NCBI GenBank assembly: GCA_026627385.1 | Contig: JAPNUR010000006.1 | Location: 62,001 to 126,000, forward strand | Direction: 5' to 3' | Origin: Bacillota bacterium | GTDB lineage: Bacteria > Bacillota > Sulfobacillia > Sulfobacillales > Sulfobacillaceae | Length of the DNA: 64,000 nucleotides | Shown: in pieces, positions 8,952 through 16,983 of the stretch | Layout of the letters: every line of letters starts with the position of its first letter | Position numbering within the stretch: the first letter of the stretch is position 1 | The notes under the pieces: model-generated | What the model saw: only the letters and a program-made list of their open reading frames with translations | What the model was told of the DNA's origin: nothing | Database searches by the model: none | Position numbers and translations under genes: made by a program

Positions 8952-9965
8952 TTAATAATGCCAGGTGTCCTGGAACGATACCCGCTGGCGAAAGATCCAA
9001 TAGGTCCACGCCTGGTACGCGAGGACGATGGGCAAGACGGTGACAGCCACAATGGTCATGACACGAAGGCTATAGGGGTTGGAGGACGCATTCCAAATGG
9101 TTAAACTCCATCGCGGATTTAAGGTGGAAATCATGACGCGCGGATACAACGCTAAAAAGACGCTGATGGTGGACAAGATAATGGTTAGTCCTAGGGCAAA
9201 GAAAGCCCAGGCGCGATGGCGCCCCGGCAACAGGAAGCGCACCGCAATCATGCTGGTTCCGGCCAATACGGGAATAGGGCCGGGATCTAGGCCGAGCTTG
9301 TGCGCAAAGTGGGCATAAAAATAGCTCAAAAAGACAAAGAGGAAATAAAAGAGGGTGGTCCACGGACCAATGCGGTAGGCGATGCGGTGCGCGCGTTCGG
9401 ATAATTCCGGGGGCGCCTTGAGGTCTAAATATAGGGCGCCGTGCAACAAGAAGAGAGAAACAGTGGCCAGCGCCCCCACAATGGCGTACGGATTTAAAAG
9501 CGTTGCAGCGTGACCCACATAATCCATGGACTGGTCAATGGGGACCCCGTGGAGGAGATTGCCCATCGCCAGGCCCCAAATAATGGGTGGCACGGCACTT
9601 CCAATCACAATGGCGAGGTCCCAGCGAGTGCGCCAGGATGGTCTCTCGTCCTTACTCCGAAACTCCAGCGCCACCCCACGTAAGATGAGGGCGGCTAACA
9701 GCACGGCCAATGGCAGGTAAAAGCCGCTAAAGAGGGTGGCATACCAATTCGGAAAAGCGGCAAATAGCGCCCCGGCCGCGGTAATGAGCCAAACCTCGTT
9801 GGCGTCCCACACAGGGCCAATGGTGGCGATGACGGCGCGCCGTTCTTGGTCGGTGCGTCCCACCCAGGGGACCAGCATCCCCACCCCGTAATCAAAGCCT
9901 TCGAGAAAGAAATACCCGACAAATAACACAGCAATGAGCGAGAACCAAAGCGTGGGCAGTGTCGT
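8952..9965 (-). CDS. cydB: Cytochrome bd quinol oxidase subunit II (copy 1), apparent ACG start
   Basis: A subunit II of about 337 residues with about eight helices. It shows LEGFDYGVGML, RTDQERRAVIATIGPVWDANEVWLI and the C-terminal TIVAVTVLPIVLAYQAW block. It is strongly similar to copy 2 at 35704-36717. The paralogue begins MSLPELWF and this gene aligns as TTLPTLWF. The codon at the Met position is ACG (9963-9965), 8 nt after a strong AAGGAGG. From that codon the gene is exactly as long as copy 2 (1,014 bp). The only upstream ATG (10022) lies inside cydA and lacks an SD. Either ACG is the start codon or there is a sequence error. It is the middle gene of the operon. Confidence 0.92.
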   Translation of the reverse strand, partial: TTLPTLWFSLIAVLFVGYFFLEGFDYGVGMLVPWVGRTDQERRAVIATIGPVWDANEVWLITAAGALFAAFPNWYATLFSGFYLPLAVLLAALILRGVALEFRSKDERPSWRTRWDLAIVIGSAVPPIIWGLAMGNLLHGVPIDQSMDYVGHAATLLNPYAIVGALATVSLFLLHGALYLDLKAPPELSERAHRIAYRIGPWTTLFYFLFVFLSYFYAHFAHKLGLDPGPIPVLAGTSMIAVRFLLPGRHRAWAFFALGLTIILSTISVFLALYPRVMISTLNPRWSLTIWNASSNPYSLRVMTIVAVTVLPIVLAYQAWTYWIFRQRVSFQDTWHY

Positions 9966-9996
9966 GAGAAGTCCCTCCTTAGCGATGGTTGACCGC

Positions 9997-11385
9997 CTAG
10001 TGCGGCTCGACAATACCGTCATGCGGGGGCGATCGGTACGCTTCCTCCGCTTCTGGCCCCAGGCGAATGTATTTCAGCATCAGGCGCAGCTCGAAAATGC
10101 CCATGACGAGATAGAGCAAGGTAAAGCCAATGTCGGTGGTGGCCACGCTGCCTATGGGAACGGTCGGGGAGACCCCGTTCGCGGTCTTTTCCAAGCCAAA
10201 GACAATCCAGGGTTGGCGCCCTACTTCGGTCATGACCCAACCCATGATGTTGGCCACCAAGGGAAAGATGACGCTCCACGACATCCAGCGCAGGTACGCG
10301 GGATGATCGAAGAGGGTACCTTGGCGGCTCAGCCATAGTCCCCAGATACTGAGTGCAGCCATCAAAAAGCCCAGGAAAATCATTAAGCGAAAGCTCCAGT
10401 ACGTAACGAAGACGGGCGGCACGTAGTATCCGGGCCCATAGCGGCGTTGATAGAGGTGTTGTAAGGCGCTGATGCCGAGAACACGGCCGGTCAGGCGGTT
10501 GTACGCTAAGATGGATAACATGTCGGGAATGGGCAGGGAAAACCAGGTGTGATGGGTGACGGGATTAAACAGGGAAATAATGCTCCATGCCGCATGTAGG
10601 CCGCTCGTGTGCCAGAGCGCTTCTGACGCGGCCATTTTCATGGGTTGGGCGACAATCAGATGCTGTGCTTGTTCATGACCTAGCACAATGACCAGGATAC
10701 TGCCCGCCGCAGCGACCACCAGTCCAATGTGAAAGGGCGCTTGGAACCAGGATCGGTACTCTTCCTGGTTGATCAAGAAATAGGCGCTAACACTCGCGAC
10801 AAAAAAACCGCCTGTGGTGAGCGCAGCCAATTCGACGTGGGGAAATTCGACCCAGAGTTGAGGGTTGCCTAAGAGCGCAAAAAAGTTGGTCATTTCGGCA
10901 TGGTGATGGACCAGACGATAGCCGACAGGTTCTTGCATGAAGGAGTTTGCCGTTAAAATCCAAAAAGCGGAGAGGCTGGTGCCAATAGCGACCAGCCACA
11001 TCGTCCAGGTGTGCATGCGCGGCGATAACCGATCCCATCCAAAAATCCAAAGACCAATAAATGTCGATTCGAGGAAAAAGGCCGCCAAGGCTTCAACGGC
11101 CAGGGGGGCCCCAAAGACGTCGCCGACAAAGCGCGAGTACGTGGCCCAATTCATGCCGAACTGAAATTCCTGCAAGATGCCAGTGACCACGCCCACCGCA
11201 AAGTTGATCAGAAACAGCCGTCCAAAAAAATCGAGCACCTTCCGGTCCGACGATTGTTGCGTGCGCCAATAACGGGTTTCCAAGATGGCCAATAAAAACG
11301 CGGTGCCAATGGTGATGGGGACAAAGAGGAAGTGGTAAATCGTCATGGTCCCAAACTGCAATCGCGCGAGTCCTACGCGTGTCAC
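9997..11385 (-). CDS. cydA: Cytochrome bd quinol oxidase subunit I (copy 1)
   Basis: A 462-residue subunit I carrying the haem sites. LARLQFGTMTIYHFLFVPIT contains the His that ligates b595. A central PMKMAASEALWHT and the C-terminal TEVGRQPWIVFGLEKT, the quinol-side GRQPW signature, are present. The short loop before these marks the short Q-loop form found in many Firmicutes. The start GTG (11383-11385) has AGGAGG upstream. It leads the operon cydA-cydB-flavoprotein. The 145 bp upstream do not contain the clear DosR-like boxes seen before copy 2, so the two oxidases are probably regulated differently. Confidence 0.95.
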   Translation of the reverse strand: MTRVGLARLQFGTMTIYHFLFVPITIGTAFLLAILETRYWRTQQSSDRKVLDFFGRLFLINFAVGVVTGILQEFQFGMNWATYSRFVGDVFGAPLAVEALAAFFLESTFIGLWIFGWDRLSPRMHTWTMWLVAIGTSLSAFWILTANSFMQEPVGYRLVHHHAEMTNFFALLGNPQLWVEFPHVELAALTTGGFFVASVSAYFLINQEEYRSWFQAPFHIGLVVAAAGSILVIVLGHEQAQHLIVAQPMKMAASEALWHTSGLHAAWSIISLFNPVTHHTWFSLPIPDMLSILAYNRLTGRVLGISALQHLYQRRYGPGYYVPPVFVTYWSFRLMIFLGFLMAALSIWGLWLSRQGTLFDHPAYLRWMSWSVIFPLVANIMGWVMTEVGRQPWIVFGLEKTANGVSPTVPIGSVATTDIGFTLLYLVMGIFELRLMLKYIRLGPEAEEAYRSPPHDGIVEPH

Positions 11386-11491
11386 GCTGTAACCTCCTGA
11401 GGGTCCGGTCCTGGAGTAGGATGTGCTTTTGGCCGAAGTTTATACGCCAATCACGCCGCGTTTGCCCGTGGTGGCAGCAGAAAAGGGATAA

Positions 11492-11513
11492 GGCCGGGCC
11501 TTTCGACCCGGCC
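11492..11513 (-). terminator. Rho-independent terminator after the cotF-like gene
   Basis: GGCCGGG (11492-11498) pairs with CCCGGCC (11507-11513). On the minus strand the tail is T-rich (TTATCCCTTTTC). It lies 18 nt beyond the stop of the coat protein gene. Confidence 0.65.
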
Positions 11514-11530
11514 CCAACCTGGCCAGACCG

Positions 11531-12127
11531 TTAGGACGGCATATCCGCAGGCCGTACCCAGCTCGGCTCGAAATCTCCGTAGACCGTGCGCTGGCTGTGG
11601 TTCTGCTGAAACCAACGCTCGGCGTTTTCCGTGGCCTCCAAGGGCACGTACCATCCCTTTTGCTCCATAAATTTGAAGAACTCATACGCGGAATCCAGGT
11701 AAAAGCGGCTCATCTCGGAAAAGGCCCGGCGAAGGCCCACATGAGAGGCTTCGGTGGCGGCCCAAATCGTGCGAATGGCCATGTTCTTCGCGCAGCTAAG
11801 GCAATCCGCGGCAATGGTGCGGGCGCTAAAGAATCCCGCTTGCACCTGGGGCCTTACCGGCGTGGGCGGTTGCGCCGGCATTCCTTTGGGCCGGCCGCTT
11901 AAGCCGCCGTCCATGTTTTCAAAGCGGCGGTCCAGCGATTCGCCACTGGCGAGGTCGATCAGTTCTTGGTAGTGCGCTGCCGCTTTTTGATAGGCGTGAT
12001 GCAACATGGAACTGAGGTGCGGGTCATCCACAAAGCTTTGGTAGGCGGTAAGCTTGGCTACGTCCGTTGCAACACTGTCGGCAATCTCGTGAATGGACAA
12101 CAGCTCGGCCGGCGTTAATTTCGGCAT
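11531..12127 (-). CDS. Spore coat protein, CotF family
   Basis: A 198-residue protein with a C-terminal Coat F (ferritin-like four-helix) domain. The stretch DCLSCAKNMAIRTIWAATEA is followed by LRRAFSEMSRFYLDSAYEFF and KGWYVPL, typical of the family. An N-terminal helical half carries a Pro-rich linker. The start ATG 12127 has AAGGAGGATCTTC in front; the longer reading frame to 12175 lacks an SD. It is a single-gene unit followed by a hairpin terminator. Expression is presumably sporulation-specific in the mother cell, but I did not identify a sporulation promoter. Confidence 0.85.
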   Translation of the reverse strand: MPKLTPAELLSIHEIADSVATDVAKLTAYQSFVDDPHLSSMLHHAYQKAAAHYQELIDLASGESLDRRFENMDGGLSGRPKGMPAQPPTPVRPQVQAGFFSARTIAADCLSCAKNMAIRTIWAATEASHVGLRRAFSEMSRFYLDSAYEFFKFMEQKGWYVPLEATENAERWFQQNHSQRTVYGDFEPSWVRPADMPS

Positions 12128-12270
12128 GAAGATCCTCCTTCGTCTGTCAGGCTCTGGGGTACCGTGCCCTAGCATGTTCCACCGACAGCGTCCTTATGCA
12201 TGGGGGCTAAGAATAGGGCCAGCATGGTACCGTGGCTCCCCCTCGAGCTGAGACGAAAGAGCGTGGAGGT

Positions 12271-12672
12271 CTAGAAGCCGAAAAAGCCGGTGCTGAGGCC
12301 ACGGCCTAGCATGGCCCAAAGAAAGACGTTCAAGGCAAAGAGGATCCATTTCGGGTTAACCTGCCATCCGCCGAGAACCTCCTTCGGGTCGCGGTTAGGT
12401 CCGAACGCGCCGAGTAAGAGAATGGCTAAGAGCGCTAGCGCCCCGTACAGTAGGTGCAGCGCGTCTTGCGGGCGTTTGCCTAGTAAATAGAGGGTCACCC
12501 CGGCGGCGGCGAGAACGACCGTGATCCACTGGGTGATGCGCTCCCATCGCCAAAATGTGCGCGGCAAGGCTTCAACTTGCGTGATGCGCAGCACGACAAT
12601 GGATAAGATGCCGGATAGCACAAATGCGACCAAGCCGGCGCCTACATGAATCCATAAAATAACCTCTGTCAT
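12271..12672 (-). CDS. Four-helix membrane protein of unknown function
   Basis: A 133-residue protein with four hydrophobic helices and little else. A conserved-looking FGPNRDPKEVLGGW loop precedes the last helix. I do not recognise the family. The start ATG 12672 has AGGGGG upstream. It lies downstream of the terminator at 12772-12795, so it probably forms its own transcription unit between the cytochrome b operon and the coat gene. Confidence 0.6.
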   Translation of the reverse strand: MTEVILWIHVGAGLVAFVLSGILSIVVLRITQVEALPRTFWRWERITQWITVVLAAAGVTLYLLGKRPQDALHLLYGALALLAILLLGAFGPNRDPKEVLGGWQVNPKWILFALNVFLWAMLGRGLSTGFFGF

Positions 12673-12771
12673 GTGAAAACCCCCTGTTCCCCTGCCCTAG
12701 CCCTTGCGGGCGGTTTGAAGAGGTCGATAGTCCGATGGTACCAGATTGAGTGCTACCGTAGGAAAAGAATA

Positions 12772-12795
12772 GGCAGCTATCTTAGGATAGCTGCC
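12772..12795 (-). terminator. Rho-independent terminator of the cytochrome b operon
   Basis: GGCAGCTATC (12772-12781) and GATAGCTGCC (12786-12795) form a perfect 10-bp stem with a TTAG loop. On the minus strand they are followed by TATTCTTTTCC. It ends the operon that starts at 14739. Confidence 0.8.
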
Positions 12796-12811
12796 CAGAG
12801 ACTGTCTCGGG

Positions 12812-13012
12812 CTAATGCTGGGTTTTGTGTCGGCGCAACGGCGTCATCACGCCGAGGGCGATGAAGGCGCCCAGCAAAATCTCGAACACACCCACCAACA
12901 TTTCGGCGACATTGAGTTGAACGAATCCCATGCTTAAGGTGCCAAACCCAATAATGCCGAGGACGCTGCCAACGCTCATTCTTAAGAGGCTCCACAGTTG
13001 CTTAGGACGCAT
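12812..13012 (-). CDS. Small two-helix membrane protein in the cytochrome b operon
   Basis: A 66-residue protein with two hydrophobic helices and a basic, His-containing tail (RRHKTQH). The ATG at 13012 is 8 nt after GGAAGGAGG; the ATG at 13018 is too close to the SD. It overlaps the end of the preceding cytochrome b-associated gene, so it is co-translated with it. The family is unknown. It may be an accessory subunit of the quinol-oxidising complex. Confidence 0.65.
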   Translation of the reverse strand: MRPKQLWSLLRMSVGSVLGIIGFGTLSMGFVQLNVAEMLVGVFEILLGAFIALGVMTPLRRHKTQH

Positions 13013-13979
13013 GTTCATGTCCTCCTTCCTCAATGGCGGCAGGCGGGGTATCCATGGGCTGATTCTTGTAAAAGTCGCGCCAAATTAGGCGGTGAACACC
13101 GAGGTAGCGGGGAAGACGGTTCCACCCGGGAATCCACGGTGTGAGCGCCAACGCTAACCAGAAGAGAAATCCGATGCTAAGGGCCAAGGCGTCTGACGCC
13201 GAGGAATTGGCCACAAAAGGCCACTGGTAAATCCACGTGGGGATGGTCATCCACCAGGCGCCAGGATAGCCGTTAATGGCGGGGTGAATGATGCCCCAAT
13301 TCGGTCCGGCCATGCTTTGGGTCGCGGGATCGGTCTGCAGCGGCGTTCCTTGCAAGAACAAGACGTAGTTTTGATTGTCAAAGCGCGTAATGACCTTCGG
13401 GTTGCGAATGAGCGCCCCTGAGTACAGCCCGCTCTTGCCAAGGGCCAAGGCATCATTGAGGAGAGCAGGTAACGGGCCGTAGTTGCCGGGAGCGGTGACG
13501 ACCACGCCGTTTTTGTAATTGGCGTGCTGCAACGCCTTGGTGTAGTTTGCTTCCCACAGCGCCTGTTGCGCCTTCGAGGCATGCTCAAACGCGTTGAGGG
13601 CGGGGGTAATGGCGGGGTTCACGGACTCGGCCATCTTGAGGGGTTTCACCACAAAATCGGTTGCGGCGTTAATGGGATGTAAGATTCCCGCCCACTGTTG
13701 CAAAAAGCTCTCCAGATTGCCGGTGCCGTGGTTGTAGGGCGGGCCGTAATTCGCAATTTGCCCCTGGCCATCTAGCGCCCGTAGCACGACCTCTTCAAAC
13801 TGTATGGGGTGCGCCGTCGAATAACCCTTAATCGTCAGCGGCTGCTTTTCCGGCAGCTTAAAGAAAATGGATGCGAGCAAGACCACGGCCACCACAATGG
13901 CGAGAGTCGAAAACAAATGCTTGACAAAATCCTCCGGCACCATCCGGTAATTTTTGACCACATCGTCGCGTGGGTTCAT
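13002..13979 (-). CDS. Cytochrome b-associated membrane protein, possible subunit IV-like partner
   Basis: A 325-residue protein. A cytosolic N-terminus containing MVPEDFVKHLFSTL leads into one helix (about residues 25-45). A large soluble region of about 200 residues follows, and then two C-terminal helices. Position and the PEDF-like start recall the C-terminal half of split cytochrome b (PetD), but the long soluble insert is not part of PetD and I see no CxxCH haem site. The ATG at 13979 overlaps the end of the cytochrome b6-like gene and has AAGGAGG. Most likely it is a dedicated partner of that protein. The function is not established by sequence. Confidence 0.6.
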   Translation of the reverse strand: MNPRDDVVKNYRMVPEDFVKHLFSTLAIVVAVVLLASIFFKLPEKQPLTIKGYSTAHPIQFEEVVLRALDGQGQIANYGPPYNHGTGNLESFLQQWAGILHPINAATDFVVKPLKMAESVNPAITPALNAFEHASKAQQALWEANYTKALQHANYKNGVVVTAPGNYGPLPALLNDALALGKSGLYSGALIRNPKVITRFDNQNYVLFLQGTPLQTDPATQSMAGPNWGIIHPAINGYPGAWWMTIPTWIYQWPFVANSSASDALALSIGFLFWLALALTPWIPGWNRLPRYLGVHRLIWRDFYKNQPMDTPPAAIEEGGHEHAS

Positions 13980-14605
13980 GGTTGGGTCCCTCCTTGTTCG
14001 GCTGGGCTCTTGACTTTGACATTCGGGTAAGGTGGCACCACGCTTTTGGTCCGCACGCGGGTAATGTGTAGTGCAATGACGACGGTTAACAACAGCGGCA
14101 GCACGACCACGTGCATACCAAACATTTGCCCCGAGTTGGCGAGGTTGACCCATCCCAGCCCCATGGCGTTCAGCCCATCCTTGGCCTGCACGATGTTCCA
14201 CTCCGAGTAGAGGTCGCCATTAATGAGAAACCCGGTAAAGGCCGTCGGGATGGCAATAAGGAAAGCAATCGCGCCGAGAAGCCACGTGAGCCCACGCCCG
14301 CCCCGCCAGGCTCCGGTGAAGAAGACGCGCCATAAGTGCAACATCATAAAGAAGAAAAAGGCTTGCACTCCCCAAAAGTGGACGGCGGCGATAAAGCGCA
14401 TGGCACCATTGTAGGACCACGAGGCGGGCCCGTTCATGGCTAGCAGGATGCCGGATAAGACCAACACCACAAAACTCGACGCCGTCAGGGAGCCTAGCAT
14501 ATACATAAACCCTTGGGCGTACTCCGGCATTTCCGTGGGCAGCCAGGTTTCGGCGGACATGACTTCGCTTAACATGCGTTTGGAAGCGGTGGTCCAGTTC
14601 GCCAT
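13976..14605 (-). CDS. Cytochrome b6-like subunit (N-terminal half of split cytochrome b)
   Basis: A 209-residue, four-helix dihaem cytochrome b. The haem ligands are two His on helix B with 13 residues between (HFWGVQAFFFFMMLH) and two on helix D with 14 residues between (MHVVVLPLLLTVVIALH). The latter spacing is the b6-type one. Helix B leads into RVFFTGAWRGGRGLTW. The ATG at 14605 fits the family N-terminus; an ATG at 14629 has no SD. It should oxidise menaquinol, but no Rieske or cytochrome c gene lies in this operon, so the partner for a bc-type complex is missing locally. DosR-like boxes lie 220-255 bp upstream. Confidence 0.9.
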   Translation of the reverse strand: MANWTTASKRMLSEVMSAETWLPTEMPEYAQGFMYMLGSLTASSFVVLVLSGILLAMNGPASWSYNGAMRFIAAVHFWGVQAFFFFMMLHLWRVFFTGAWRGGRGLTWLLGAIAFLIAIPTAFTGFLINGDLYSEWNIVQAKDGLNAMGLGWVNLANSGQMFGMHVVVLPLLLTVVIALHITRVRTKSVVPPYPNVKVKSPAEQGGTQP

Positions 14606-14646
14606 GGTCAATCCCTTCTTTCTGTTCAATCATGCGTGTACTGCGA

Positions 14647-14739
14647 TTAATGATGCCGACGGGCCGGCAACAGTAGACCGACAATAAAGGTGAGGACCAT
14701 TAAGCCTTCGACGATGAAATTGCCCGATCCGGGAGACAT
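14647..14739 (-). CDS. 30-residue single-helix peptide leading the cytochrome b operon
   Basis: A short ORF with a near-perfect SD (AAAGGAGG, 8 nt before ATG 14739). It encodes a small hydrophilic start (MSPGSGNF), one membrane helix (about residues 8-25) and the tail ARRHH. It lies 41 nt before the cytochrome b6-like gene, on the same strand. Its size and shape recall the small single-helix subunits of cytochrome b6f (PetG, PetL, PetN), but there is no sequence relation that I can claim. A second peptide of similar design, ending in HHH, lies at 43486-43596. Confidence 0.6.
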   Translation of the reverse strand: MSPGSGNFIVEGLMVLTFIVGLLLPARRHH

Positions 14740-14824
14740 GATGTCAACCTCCTTTGCCCGTTACTGTGTCTCATGATACGGATTACATACAAAACGCCCC
14801 ATGGGCAGTTGGGACGGTTTCGCG

Positions 14825-14860
14825 GGGCCATTTGGTCATAAAAAGAGGGACCATTTGACG
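14825..14860. promoter_or_regulatory. DosR-like dyads between the cytochrome b operon and a membrane protein gene
   Basis: GGGCCATTTGGTCA (14825-14838) and GGGACCATTTGACG (14847-14860) share the core of the boxes at 34122, 768 and 43697. They are in the divergent region serving the cytochrome b operon (minus) and the gene at 15009 (plus). Confidence 0.6.
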
Positions 14861-15008
14861 CGTGCGGCGGACGGAAAAAGGCGCCAGGATCATTACATGA
14901 TTTGAAATGGTTGCAGGCGACCAAGAGTGGGCCTCGGGGTCCGTTTCGATCGCTGAGTGTGCTGAGAACAGTCGAGGCAATACGTGTTAAATTAAGGGGG
15001 TCAACGGC

Positions 15009-15704
15009 ATGGCAAGTCTCTTATTTTGGGCCGCGGCGGCACTCGCACTGGTCTTTGCGGGGTTGATGGGGCAACGCGCGCGGCGGTCAGCAAATCCCGT
15101 GTACCGGTGGTGGCTCCTGTCGTTTGTGATGTACGCCTTAGCCTTTGTGATGGAAGCCCTCACCGTTGTGCACAACTGGCACCTGGTGTGGGAATACCAA
15201 ATCTATATTGTCGCCTCGGCGGGGTTGGTGGGCGCGATGTCCGTGGGCACGACGTATCTGGCGTTGCCGCGTAGCAAAGTGGCTCATGCCTACGCGCTCT
15301 ATTACCTGGCGGCAGAGCTGGCTTTAATGGTGCTAACCGTGGTATTTCCCCCTACGTTGCATGGGAGTTGGCAAGCGCTGAATGCCGGCCAGCATGCGAT
15401 TGTGGGTTCTACGCAGGTCGTTTACTTGTTGTTGTCGGCGGTGGGTGGGCCTGTCGTGGTGTTGGGGGCGCTGTGGTCATGGTGGAAAACGCGCCGCTAC
15501 TACACGCTTCTCATTGCGGCTGGCGCCTTAATTCCCAGTTTATCCGGCACCGTGGCGTCTCAAGGAATGGCGACCACACTCTTTCCGATTTTCAATATCG
15601 TGGGGTTGACGCTCATTTTTCTCGGGTACGTCTATTCGCGCCCGGCGCCGGTGCCGCAAACCGTCTCCCTGCATCGGCCTCAGGCGCTACACCAGAAGTC
15701 CTAG
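15009..15704 (+). CDS. Multi-pass membrane protein of unknown function
   Basis: A 231-residue protein with about seven hydrophobic helices and short loops. The N-terminal helix is followed by a basic GQRARRSANPVYRWW loop. There is no catalytic or metal motif that I recognise. The ATG at 15009 is preceded by AAGGGGG at 8 nt. It is divergent from the cytochrome b operon and shares the DosR-like boxes, so a link to respiration or hypoxia is possible. Confidence 0.65.
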   Translation: MASLLFWAAAALALVFAGLMGQRARRSANPVYRWWLLSFVMYALAFVMEALTVVHNWHLVWEYQIYIVASAGLVGAMSVGTTYLALPRSKVAHAYALYYLAAELALMVLTVVFPPTLHGSWQALNAGQHAIVGSTQVVYLLLSAVGGPVVVLGALWSWWKTRRYYTLLIAAGALIPSLSGTVASQGMATTLFPIFNIVGLTLIFLGYVYSRPAPVPQTVSLHRPQALHQKS

Positions 15705-15822
15705 GAACGGTTATCCCATGGACGGTCGAGAAGGGGTCGAGTGACCCTCGTGCAGCCTACCCTTCCTCGGTAGGGTGAAAAGGAAGCCACACGGCTATCC
15801 AGATCCCGAAGGATGTGGCACG

Positions 15823-16953
15823 ATGGAAAAGTCTCGCGTATTTGATCACATTGCCCGCGGTTACGACGCCTGGAGTCGCTTTTTGTCGGCCGACGGCATT
15901 CAGCGATGGCATCACGAAGCGCTGCAAGCCATGGATATTCAGCCCGGCGCCCATATTCTCGACGTGGGGGCGGGAACGGGTACGATGACTTGGGCTATGG
16001 CCGCCAAGGCAGGGCCGTCGGGCGCGGTGGTAGGCCTCGATCCGTCAGCTGCCATGTTGCAGGAGGCCGCGCGGCGGGCGCCCGACATGGCAGCGGCCCC
16101 TGTTCAGTGGGTGCAAGGGGTGGGGGAGGCGTTGCCCTTTGCCCGCGAAAGTTTTGACGTGGTGACGGCCCAGTTTTCCTTGCGGAATATGGATGACTGG
16201 GTACAAGGCCTGCAAGAAATGGCGCGTGTGTTGAAGCCCGGTGGACGCCTGGTGATTTTAGACGTAGTGCAACCGACTTTGGCCCGTGGTGTCGTGGCCT
16301 GGCAACTATTAAAGCGGCTGACAACCTGGATTGGGCGGGAAGGGGCAGCCGGTTACCGGTGGCTCGGGGCCTCTGTGGAGCACGCGCCAACGGGGGCTGA
16401 ACTGAAGGCGGCGGCGAGCGCCTTGGCCTTACAGGGAGTTTTCGAGCGGCGATGGCTGGGCGACTTGGTGCTCCTCCTCACCTTTGAGCGGCGGGGGAGC
16501 GCGGCGGCTTTTCACGTGGCGGTCGTTCCGCGCGTGGTCTGGGCGGTTGACGGTTCGTTAACGGCGCTAAGCGCGGCGGACGCCATCAACGTCCTCATGG
16601 GCCCGGGGGCCGCGGTGGACGTGGTGGTAGTGATTCCTCCATTGTCGGCAACGGAGCCCGTACAGGCCACGGATGAAGACAGTTGGCGCCAGCATGCCGA
16701 GAAAGCTGCGACATTGCTAGATCATCAACGCTTGAATGTGGATCGCCATATTCTCCGAGGTGAGCCGGGGCCCACGATTTTGCAATATGCTTTACAGGTA
16801 AACGCATCGCTGGTTATCGTGGGAAATAAAGGCCGATCAGCGCGGGCAGATCAATGGGCGGGCAGTGTCGCCCGTTACGTCAGCCAGCACAGTCTCAGCC
16901 CGGTCTGGTTAGTGCCGACCCCGCATCCCCGAACGATGGGAGCGAGCGCCTAA
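15823..16953 (+). CDS. Fusion: MenG/UbiE-type methyltransferase plus UspA domain
   Basis: A 376-residue protein with two domains. Residues 1 to about 225 form a UbiE/MenG methyltransferase: VFDHIARGYDAWSRFLS at the N-terminus, motif I ILDVGAGTGTMTWAMAAKAG, then FSLRNMDDWVQGLQEMARVLKPGG and YRWLGASVE. These match demethylmenaquinone methyltransferases. Residues from about 240 to the end form a UspA domain starting WAVDGSLTAL, with the ATP-site signature GNKGRSARADQWAGS. I do not know this fusion as a standard architecture. It could tie the last step of menaquinone synthesis to a stress or ATP signal. The ATG at 15823 follows AAGGATG; an upstream in-frame codon (15775) is less well supported. 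Confidence 0.85.
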   Translation: MEKSRVFDHIARGYDAWSRFLSADGIQRWHHEALQAMDIQPGAHILDVGAGTGTMTWAMAAKAGPSGAVVGLDPSAAMLQEAARRAPDMAAAPVQWVQGVGEALPFARESFDVVTAQFSLRNMDDWVQGLQEMARVLKPGGRLVILDVVQPTLARGVVAWQLLKRLTTWIGREGAAGYRWLGASVEHAPTGAELKAAASALALQGVFERRWLGDLVLLLTFERRGSAAAFHVAVVPRVVWAVDGSLTALSAADAINVLMGPGAAVDVVVVIPPLSATEPVQATDEDSWRQHAEKAATLLDHQRLNVDRHILRGEPGPTILQYALQVNASLVIVGNKGRSARADQWAGSVARYVSQHSLSPVWLVPTPHPRTMGASA

Positions 16954-16983
16954 CGGCACCGGCCGTCAGAGAGGACGAAAGTG

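Noticed and set aside
9934-10338. Plus-strand frame opposite cydA/cydB copy 1
   Set aside because: Antisense to conserved oxidase genes; composition is that of a shadow frame.
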